Of a stretch of 47,616 nt of DNA, positions 41,202 to 47,616 are shown piece by piece. The stretch comes from Bacteroidales bacterium. GTDB lineage: Bacteria; Bacteroidota; Bacteroidia; Bacteroidales; UBA932. Every line of letters starts with the position of its first letter. The stretch's first letter is position 1. A model generated the notes under the pieces. The model saw nothing but the letters and a program-made list of their open reading frames with translations. It was not told where the DNA came from and did not search any database. The DNA lies in contig JAFWPA010000046.1 of assembly GCA_017509685.1 (NCBI GenBank), positions 1-47,616 of the forward strand, in the 5' to 3' direction. The position numbers were made by a program, and so were the translations under genes.

Positions 41202-42836
41202 ATGAAACGAGCTCTAACCACGTTATTCGGATTATGCTTCTCCCTGTCTGTTATCTTTGCACAGGAGGAACCAGTCACTTTCACGGTAACCAGACTTGAA
41301 GATGGCTACTGCTGTAAGTCCAGTCGCTGTTTCAAGCCCAGCCGGAAAGTTGGTGAAAACATCTATGACGTGTTCTTGGAACTATATAGGTTTGATGGTC
41401 CCAGGTCGGGCGCTATGCCTTTGGGTATCAGCATCTTTACTTCTGGTGACGAATCGGTAGTCGCAATAGCCCGGCTTGGCAATGAAGGAAAAATTGAAGG
41501 AAAATATGTTAAAAAGAATGCGACCATTCGTTTTGTGGATGGGACTTCAGTGCAGGTTACGGGGACTCTTTATGATTCAACCAAAGAGTCTCTGAAGCGT
41601 TCCACGACAGTAGGAGGCTTTTATTTCTCTTTCATTTGTAACGAGCCGGTATCTATGCTTACGAAGATGCGCCAGTCGGACATCCGGTCAATCAGTATAG
41701 AGAACTATGTTGTGGAGATGGCCGTTACAGAGGTTGAGACGGCCGCTATCATCAATGGCCTCTGCCTTGAGCTGATGAAAACGATTGGGAGTTCCACAAC
41801 GTTTGGTCGTGGCCCTGTGGATGAGTCGCTCTTTTCCGGAGAACAGCTATTCGACAAGGCGATGGACTACTACGATGCGAAGAATTATAACAAGGCCTTT
41901 GAGTACTTTGTCAAGGCAGGGCAAAAAGGTAATCCAGATGCGCAGCATGCCGTTGGCCACTGTTATTATAACGCCAAGGGAGTGACGCAAGACAGGGCCA
42001 AAGCGGTGGAGTGGTTCCGGAAAGCGGCGGATAATGGTCATGTGCGGGCTCAGTACGAGCTTGGCATTTGCTATTCTAAGGGGCATGGAACTGCCAAGGA
42101 TGACTACAATGCGTTCACCTGGTATGCCAAAGCGGCCGAGGGAGGCAACCCCGGTGCGCAACGGGAATTGGCTTCGTGCTATAAAAACGGCGAGGGGACA
42201 CAAAAGGATGAATCCCTTGCGTTTTACTGGTTTATGAAGGCTGCACAACAGGGGGATGAGCTGTCGCAGTTCTGGGTCGGGTATTCTTATTACTATGGCA
42301 CCGGTGTGGAGGAGAGCTATCCCAATGCTTACGAATGGTTCCTTAAATCCGCCAACCAGAACGACTCAGTATCAGAGTGGTATGTTGCTACGATGCTACT
42401 GGATGGTCTTGGCGTTGGAAAGGATATCAGCAAAGGAATGTCATGGCTAACGCAGGCTGCAAAACATGGCGACTCAAGAGCACAGTACTATCTTGCTCGC
42501 ATCTACATGGATGGCAATTATGGACAGACAGTCGATAACACGCAGGGTATCTACTGGCTAAAAAAAGCCGCCGAACAGAATTATTCCGATGCACAGAACA
42601 CCCTGGGGTACTGCTATGAGAACGGACTTGGGGTACTGCCGGATTTAACGGCCGCATTCAACCTTTACAAGAAAGCGGCAGAAAATGGTAATAAATACGC
42701 AATCCATAATCTCGGAGAGTTTTACTACTTCGGCCGTGGAGTAGCAAAGGACGTTGCCCGGGCAAGGGAGTACTGGCAGAAATCTGCGTCCATGGGAGTA
42801 AAAGAATCGGAGGAATTCCTTGAGAAATACCATTGA
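41202..42836 (+). CDS. exported Sel1-like repeat protein
   Basis: The protein of 544 residues has a signal peptide (MKRALTTLFGLCFSLSVIFAQ), an N-terminal domain of about 190 residues that I do not recognise, and nine Sel1-like repeats of about 36 residues to the end. Each repeat has the helix-turn-helix pattern with phrases such as AVEWFRKAADNGHVRAQYELG and the loop GVTQD. Sel1 repeats form an alpha-solenoid used for protein-protein contact. The N-terminal domain has a paired-cysteine segment (DGYCCKSSRCFKPS). It heads a three-gene cluster and overlaps the reading region of the next gene's upstream sequence by a few bases. Codon use is less GC-rich than in the sugar locus. Confidence 0.85.
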   Translation: MKRALTTLFGLCFSLSVIFAQEEPVTFTVTRLEDGYCCKSSRCFKPSRKVGENIYDVFLELYRFDGPRSGAMPLGISIFTSGDESVVAIARLGNEGKIEGKYVKKNATIRFVDGTSVQVTGTLYDSTKESLKRSTTVGGFYFSFICNEPVSMLTKMRQSDIRSISIENYVVEMAVTEVETAAIINGLCLELMKTIGSSTTFGRGPVDESLFSGEQLFDKAMDYYDAKNYNKAFEYFVKAGQKGNPDAQHAVGHCYYNAKGVTQDRAKAVEWFRKAADNGHVRAQYELGICYSKGHGTAKDDYNAFTWYAKAAEGGNPGAQRELASCYKNGEGTQKDESLAFYWFMKAAQQGDELSQFWVGYSYYYGTGVEESYPNAYEWFLKSANQNDSVSEWYVATMLLDGLGVGKDISKGMSWLTQAAKHGDSRAQYYLARIYMDGNYGQTVDNTQGIYWLKKAAEQNYSDAQNTLGYCYENGLGVLPDLTAAFNLYKKAAENGNKYAIHNLGEFYYFGRGVAKDVARAREYWQKSASMGVKESEEFLEKYH

Positions 42837-42847
42837 TACGCATTATT

Positions 42848-44098
42848 ATGAAACGGTTTTTATTCTTGCTGATAGCCTCTGTTTTGTGTTTTGCATCCGG
42901 GTGCGCTTATCTCCAGTACAGAAACGTCTTGCATGTTTCTCTGGAAGGAGCAGTTGGGACTGTGAACGGAGTAGAACAAACCATAGAAGAAGGCTACCTC
43001 AATATCACGCGTGATATCAAGAATGACACGTGGCTTCTTTCCCTATGGTTTCCTTACGATTATCCTTTCTCAAATCAGGTGATATACACAACTGAGGATA
43101 AAGCGGAATGTGTTAATTCCAGTTATAGGTTTACCATGGAAGACGAAGATGGTAAAACCTCATATCTGATTGTCGATGCGGGCTGTTATGAAGAAGGTGT
43201 CATTTTGATTCAGAGCCAGCTTCGATGGGGGGATTCTCTTGAACTACGGCTCCGCGATTCGGATAATAAGCAGATAATGAAAATCAGGTCCCGTTTCATG
43301 AAATATATTTTCCCGACTTATCGTCCTTCGGAATCTGCTATGTCATTTATCAAAGCGGCGGATAGCCCCAGTTGCTCGCCTTTAGATACAATGGCGGTTG
43401 CTGAGGATACGGCAACCATCGAATGGGATGAGATGGTGGAAGACGAAGAGATCCCCGAGTACTATTATCGTTCACCGAAGGCAGAGGAAGATGGGTTGTT
43501 GTATGTGGGACCATATACAGATATTGGAGACGCGAGGTTTGTGAGGAAGTTTTCCGTTTACGAGGATTGGGTGCTTGAGCATTTCAACGTCGCTGTGGAC
43601 CACCCCAAGAAGTACGACTACAAAGGCATGGTAACACATGAAGGTAAGTCATATCGCTATTACGTTCATGATGACGATCATTATATCTTTGTATCACCGG
43701 ATACAGATAATCTTATTCATCACTGGACTATTACTTTTAACGGAGAACTTTCCCACAATACAAGCCGCTATATAAAGGGTGATCATAAATCAGAGTATTC
43801 TGCGCCGCCCGTAAGCATGGGAAACAATTATCAGCAACAGGAGTACTATCAGCAGCAGCAGAAACAGCAGAGGGCCCAGATGTACCTGAGCCAGTACAGG
43901 ACCTGGGAGAACACGGTCATCAGCAATTACAACACGCTGATGACAATGCGTAATGGCGGCGCCCGTGCCTCTGTAAGTATGACCTTCCGGAGTAACCAGT
44001 CACATATGCGGCAAGTCCGCCAGAACGCCATGATGGAGGGCATCTCCATCGCGGCCAGTCCGTGGGAGACGGCTTCAGTTCCTCTGGGTTATGAATAA
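42848..44098 (+). CDS. lipoprotein of unknown function
   Basis: The 416-residue protein has a lipoprotein signal (MKRFLFLLIASVLCFASGC). I recognise no named family. Residues 25-150 look like a beta-rich domain; an acidic segment follows (WDEMVEDEEIPEYYY), then a second compact region and a Gln-rich stretch near 330 (YYQQQQKQQRAQ). The tail is basic (SNQSHMRQVRQNAMM). It lies 11 nt after the Sel1-repeat gene, which suggests a joint complex at the outer membrane. GC content is clearly lower than that of most of the window, which hints at recent acquisition. Confidence 0.75.
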   Translation: MKRFLFLLIASVLCFASGCAYLQYRNVLHVSLEGAVGTVNGVEQTIEEGYLNITRDIKNDTWLLSLWFPYDYPFSNQVIYTTEDKAECVNSSYRFTMEDEDGKTSYLIVDAGCYEEGVILIQSQLRWGDSLELRLRDSDNKQIMKIRSRFMKYIFPTYRPSESAMSFIKAADSPSCSPLDTMAVAEDTATIEWDEMVEDEEIPEYYYRSPKAEEDGLLYVGPYTDIGDARFVRKFSVYEDWVLEHFNVAVDHPKKYDYKGMVTHEGKSYRYYVHDDDHYIFVSPDTDNLIHHWTITFNGELSHNTSRYIKGDHKSEYSAPPVSMGNNYQQQEYYQQQQKQQRAQMYLSQYRTWENTVISNYNTLMTMRNGGARASVSMTFRSNQSHMRQVRQNAMMEGISIAASPWETASVPLGYE

Positions 44099-44113
44099 AA
44101 GCCTTTCCGCTTT

Positions 44114-45367
44114 ATGATTAGCGCTTCCTATAGACCTTCCCCTGAGGAGACCTTCTGGATAAGCCAGCCCTGGCATGGACTTGGCGAAAGCGGCTTGGTG
44201 GAAATACTTCCGCTTGTTCTGTATAAGGACAATGATATTTTAGCCTCCTTTGACGAATATCTCCTGCTCCCCTGTAAAGACGAATGGGACTGCTGGAATC
44301 CGGAAGAAACCAGGTGTTTCTTCCTGGCGAAGCGTTATCCGGAAGGGACATTCCCCGAGATGAAGGATGACCTTCCGGAGGACAAGGCAGAGATGGTCAT
44401 AGCCGTTCTGGATGTTACTCTGCTCAAGGTGGTTTCCGAGACTCCTGTCGGAGCCACGCCCCTCTCTGTCTGCTGGAACCCCACAGGAGAACGGGTCGTC
44501 ATCACGAGGGATGAACGGAAGGAGCGGAATGCCATCAGGAGCCGGGCGAAGCGGGAATATGACGAGGCCCTTTCGTACATGAGGAGTACCGGACCCATTC
44601 AGGGGAAGGACCCGGCCGATGATCCCACGCGGCTGGAGCATTACCTCATGAACTACGACGAGCGGTACTGTGGTCCCGACCCTTTCGTTTATGCTGTCCG
44701 TCAGCGTAACCTCTATTTCAAGGCACAGGATATAGCCATCCCTTATGATGAGCATATCCTGGAGAAGAACGAGCCAGAAAAGGTATCGCTCCCGCCTGAG
44801 CAGGAACCATCCGCCGAATCAGAACCATCCGCAGAACCAGAAGCAGCCGCCTCGGTGACCCCAGACCCCGAAGCATTCCATTCGCTGACGAAGGAGGAAC
44901 GCGCCCATAACCGCGGCATCCTCCTCCGGGCAGTTCTATTCGTTCTCCTGGTGCTGGGCATATTGGCCTTTTTCACATCAAAAGGGAAAGGCTCCGCGGC
45001 CATTCCGGCCGTTGGCATTGGTGTCATTGTAGCTACCGCCTTCGGCATTACAATGGGGTGGAAGCGGGTTTTCCCCCGCGAGTACAACGTTGCCCGCCTG
45101 TGGGTGTTCCTGGGACTGACCATCTCCACCATACCCTATCAGATAGCAAGAGGTGTCAATTACCTGGTGACGCAGGCCATTGGTGAGCCATACCCCAGCT
45201 GGGTACTTCTCATATCGTCCGTCTTTTTCCTCGGCATCTGGGTTTTCTGCGTCACTCGCAGAAACGCATGTGCAACACTCTCCGAAGCCAAGCGCTGGGG
45301 CTGGGCCACCCCGGTCCTTTCCTCGCTCATCGTGGGCTTTTTCATTTACACGGTAAGTAACTTCTAA
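44114..45367 (+). CDS. membrane protein of unknown function
   Basis: The 417-residue protein has a soluble N-terminal half (about 1-235) with no signal peptide, a low-complexity Pro/Glu/Ser/Ala linker (SAESEPSAEPEAAAS) and a C-terminal half with four membrane helices (about 275-415). The soluble half contains several acidic loops and the motif GATPLSVCWNPTGERVVITRD, which recalls one blade of a beta-propeller, but I cannot call the fold. It lies 15 nt after the lipoprotein gene and completes the three-gene cluster. An inner-membrane role is likely. Confidence 0.75.
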   Translation: MISASYRPSPEETFWISQPWHGLGESGLVEILPLVLYKDNDILASFDEYLLLPCKDEWDCWNPEETRCFFLAKRYPEGTFPEMKDDLPEDKAEMVIAVLDVTLLKVVSETPVGATPLSVCWNPTGERVVITRDERKERNAIRSRAKREYDEALSYMRSTGPIQGKDPADDPTRLEHYLMNYDERYCGPDPFVYAVRQRNLYFKAQDIAIPYDEHILEKNEPEKVSLPPEQEPSAESEPSAEPEAAASVTPDPEAFHSLTKEERAHNRGILLRAVLFVLLVLGILAFFTSKGKGSAAIPAVGIGVIVATAFGITMGWKRVFPREYNVARLWVFLGLTISTIPYQIARGVNYLVTQAIGEPYPSWVLLISSVFFLGIWVFCVTRRNACATLSEAKRWGWATPVLSSLIVGFFIYTVSNF

Positions 45368-45508
45368 CAGACTCCTGCTCATAAAAACAGATTGGTTTGG
45401 CGACACTTATGTAGCGATTATCAATGAGATATGCAATATTTCTCAAAGAAATCAACCTTAGCTTTTTTCGTTTTTTAGCTACTTGCGAAACTTAAATTAC
45501 AGAATTAT

Positions 45509-47185
45509 ATGGCCGACGAAAAGATCATCTTCTCCATGAACGGGGTGAGCAAGGTGCTCCCTCACAACAACAAAGTTATTCTCAAGGACATCTACCTGGG
45601 CTTTTTCTATGGCGCCAAGATTGGCATCCTGGGCCTGAACGGTGCCGGTAAGTCCACCCTGCTCAAGATTATCGCCGGTGTGGAAAAGGGCTCCCGCGGA
45701 GAGGTGGTGTGGGCGCCCGGCTACAGCGTGGGTTACCTGGAGCAGGAACCGCAGATGGACCCGGAAAAGACCGTCCTGGAAGTGGTTCAGGAGGGTGTGC
45801 AGGAAGTCATGGACATCCTGCAGGAATACAACGAGATTTCCCTCAAGTTCATGGAACCCATGGACGACGATGAGATGAACCGCCTCATCGAGCGCCAGGG
45901 AGAACTCACCGAAAAGATTGATCACATGAACGGCTGGGAAATAGACGCCAAGCTGGAAAGGGCCATGGATGCCCTCAACTGCCCGCCGTCGGACCAGAAG
46001 ATCAAGGAACTCAGTGGCGGTGAGCGCCGCCGTGTGGCTCTGTGCCGCCTGCTGCTGCAGGAACCGGACGTGCTTCTTCTGGACGAGCCCACCAACCACC
46101 TGGACACCGAATCCATCCAGTGGCTGGAAGCCCATCTGCAGCAGTATAAGGGTACGGTGATTGCCGTCACCCATGACCGTTATTTCCTGGACAACGTGGC
46201 CGGCTGGATTCTGGAACTGGACCGCGGAGAAGGCATTCCGTGGAAGGGCAACTACTCCTCCTGGCTGGACCAGAAGACCAAGCGCCTGGCGCAGGAAGAG
46301 AAGGCCGAAAGCAAGCGCCGCAAGACTCTGGAACGGGAACTGGAATGGGTGCGTATGGCTCCCAAGGCCCGTCAGGCCAAGCAGAAGGCCCGTCTGGGCG
46401 CCTACGAGAAACTGGCATCGGCCGATGCCAAACAAAAGGAAGCCAACCTGGAAATCTATATCCCCAACGGTCCGCACCTGGGCAACAAGGTCATCCAGTT
46501 CAAGGACGTCTCCAAGGCCTATGGCGACAAGCTTCTCTTCGAGCATCTCACCTTCGAACTGCCGCCGGCAGGCATCGTGGGTGTCATCGGCCCCAATGGC
46601 GCCGGTAAAACCACGCTCTTCCGCCTCATCATGGGCATCGAGCAGCCGGATAGCGGCAGCATCGAGATAGGCGAGACCGTGAAGATTGCTTACGTGGACC
46701 AGCAGCACCGGTCTATCGATCCGGACAAGACGGTATACGAGACCATCGCCGGCAACTCCGAGTGGGTGCGCATGGGTGGCAAGGACGTGAACGCCCGCGC
46801 CTGGGTGTCCCGCTTCAACTTCTCCGGGGCCGATCAGGAAAAGAAGTGCGGCCTACTCTCCGGCGGTGAACGCAACCGCCTGCACCTGGCGCTCACACTG
46901 AAGGACGAAGGCAATGTCCTGCTGCTGGACGAACCCACCAACGACGTGGACGTGAACACCATCCGCGCCCTGGAAGAAGGCCTGGACGGTTTCGCAGGCT
47001 GCGCCGTTGTGGTCTCCCACGACCGCTGGTTCCTGGACCGTATCGCCACCCACATCCTGGCCTTTGAAGGCGAAGGCAAGGTGGTGTTCTTCGAAGGCAA
47101 CTACCAGGAGTACGAGGAGAACAGAAAGATGCGCCTGGGCGATACCGAACCCAAACGCTTCAAGTACAAGAAACTGATGGAGTAA
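45509..47185 (+). CDS. ettA: energy-dependent translational throttle protein EttA (ABC-F)
   Basis: The 558-residue ABC-F protein has two ATPase domains and no membrane segment. Walker A motifs are GLNGAGKST and GPNGAGKTT, signatures are LSGGERRR and LSGGERNR, and Walker B motifs are LLLDEPTNHLD and LLLDEPTNDVD. The linker between the domains includes the EttA-type WVRMAPKARQAKQKARL. EttA binds the ribosomal E site and regulates the first peptide bond according to ADP/ATP ratio. Length and motifs fit EttA rather than Uup or a resistance-type ABC-F. The 140-bp gap upstream holds no recognisable promoter by my reading. It converges on the msrC gene with 5 nt between stop codons. Confidence 0.95.
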   Translation: MADEKIIFSMNGVSKVLPHNNKVILKDIYLGFFYGAKIGILGLNGAGKSTLLKIIAGVEKGSRGEVVWAPGYSVGYLEQEPQMDPEKTVLEVVQEGVQEVMDILQEYNEISLKFMEPMDDDEMNRLIERQGELTEKIDHMNGWEIDAKLERAMDALNCPPSDQKIKELSGGERRRVALCRLLLQEPDVLLLDEPTNHLDTESIQWLEAHLQQYKGTVIAVTHDRYFLDNVAGWILELDRGEGIPWKGNYSSWLDQKTKRLAQEEKAESKRRKTLERELEWVRMAPKARQAKQKARLGAYEKLASADAKQKEANLEIYIPNGPHLGNKVIQFKDVSKAYGDKLLFEHLTFELPPAGIVGVIGPNGAGKTTLFRLIMGIEQPDSGSIEIGETVKIAYVDQQHRSIDPDKTVYETIAGNSEWVRMGGKDVNARAWVSRFNFSGADQEKKCGLLSGGERNRLHLALTLKDEGNVLLLDEPTNDVDVNTIRALEEGLDGFAGCAVVVSHDRWFLDRIATHILAFEGEGKVVFFEGNYQEYEENRKMRLGDTEPKRFKYKKLME

Positions 47186-47190
47186 TCCGC

Positions 47191-47616
47191 CTAGACCAGC
47201 TCCGCCAGCCATTCCAGCCAGGCGGCGTCTGTGTTATCGAAGGTGGCGTACTGGTTGTCGTCAATGTCAAGGACAGCCGTCACGTCGCCTTTTTCGTTGA
47301 AGACGGGGACTACAATCTCGGATTTGGATTCACTGCTGCAGGCTATGTGGCCAGGGAACTCCTCCACGTTAGGGACAACGATGGTCTTACGCTCTTTCCA
47401 GGCCGTTCCGCAAACTCCTTTTCCAAAACCAATCCGGAAGCAGGCAGCCGTTCCCTGGAACGGCCCCAACACCAGCTGGTTATCTATGACGCGGTAGAAT
47501 CCGGTCCAGAAGAAGTGCATCTTTTTAGCAATGAGGGCGCACAGGTTGGCCATACGGGCCACGGTGTCGGCCTCGTCTCCCAAAAACAGTTTAGCGTCCT
47601 GATAAAGACGCAGGTA
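47191..47616 (-). CDS. msrC: free methionine-R-sulfoxide reductase, 3' part (GAF domain)
   Basis: The open frame continues to the window edge, so the N-terminus is missing; the visible part encodes about 141 residues. It is a GAF-fold enzyme that reduces free methionine-R-sulfoxide. Family motifs are WTGFYRVIDNQLVLGPFQG, the cysteines in GTAAC, GVCGTAW and GHIACSS, and the closing AVLDIDDNQYATFD. The gene runs convergent to ettA. Confidence 0.92.
   Translation of the reverse strand, partial: YLRLYQDAKLFLGDEADTVARMANLCALIAKKMHFFWTGFYRVIDNQLVLGPFQGTAACFRIGFGKGVCGTAWKERKTIVVPNVEEFPGHIACSSESKSEIVVPVFNEKGDVTAVLDIDDNQYATFDNTDAAWLEWLAELV

Noticed and set aside
45368-45508. A promoter for ettA in the 140-bp gap.
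   Set aside because: The nearest resemblance (TAGCTACTTGC) does not fit TAnnTTTG and has no -33 element at the right distance, so I leave it uncalled.
1-47616. tRNA, rRNA or riboswitch genes.
   Set aside because: I saw no T-loop consensus, rRNA core sequences or recognisable riboswitch motifs in the gaps between genes; all gaps are short.

Overview
The window looks like the chromosome of a GC-rich member of the Bacteroidales, probably a gut or rumen fibre degrader. The evidence is a SusC/SusD pair with surface glycan-binding lipoproteins, BACON-domain glycanases, promoters of the Bacteroidetes type (TTTG, 19-21 nt, TAnnTTTG), few Shine-Dalgarno sites, and a DUF4783-rlmH neighbourhood. I cannot name a genus from the sequence.

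Layout. (1) Positions 1-5431 hold housekeeping genes: efp, a very large orphan sensor histidine kinase, rlmH, and a DUF4783 protein. The leader and start codon of rlmH are made of a widespread dispersed palindromic repeat. (2) Positions 5436-33097 are one large polysaccharide utilisation locus. It has a divergent GH36 alpha-galactosidase, an AraC-type regulator, then GH5 (mannanase type), SusC, SusD, two surface glycan-binding proteins, BACON-GH26, BACON-GH5, GH26, GH130, an SGNH esterase, GH31 with a PA14 insert, GH3, a mannobiose/cellobiose 2-epimerase and a GPH sugar:cation symporter, all on the plus strand. (3) Positions 33123-36347 (minus strand) hold a RAYT-type Y1 transposase, an unknown protein, rpmH, a MauE-thioredoxin fusion and a small cysteine-rich lipoprotein. 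(4) Positions 36411-40228 (minus) hold rsmG, an ECF sigma factor and polA, with a one-base frameshift in polA. (5) Positions 40330-45367 (plus) hold an RHH/PIN toxin-antitoxin pair and a three-gene cluster of unknown function with visibly lower GC. (6) Positions 45509-47616 hold ettA and the 3' part of a free methionine-R-sulfoxide reductase gene.

How the locus works (inference from families). Surface endo-mannanases (GH26, GH5) and an endoglucanase-type GH5 cut galacto(gluco)mannan. An esterase removes acetyl groups, GH36 removes galactose, and SusC/SusD with two binding proteins import oligosaccharides. GH26, GH3 and GH31 trim them. The GPH symporter imports mannobiose, the epimerase converts it to mannosyl-glucose, and GH130 phosphorolyses that to mannose-1-phosphate and glucose. 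GH31-PA14, GH5 and GH3 resemble the xyloglucan toolkit, so the locus may serve two hemicelluloses.

The most unusual items are: a duplicated Trp-rich module at the C-terminus of a glycan-binding lipoprotein, a 10-bp inverted repeat around the araC promoter, an 84-bp palindromic element present twice near a RAYT gene, the repeat-derived rlmH leader, the MauE-Trx/cysteine-rich lipoprotein pair, and the unknown Sel1-lipoprotein-membrane protein cluster.
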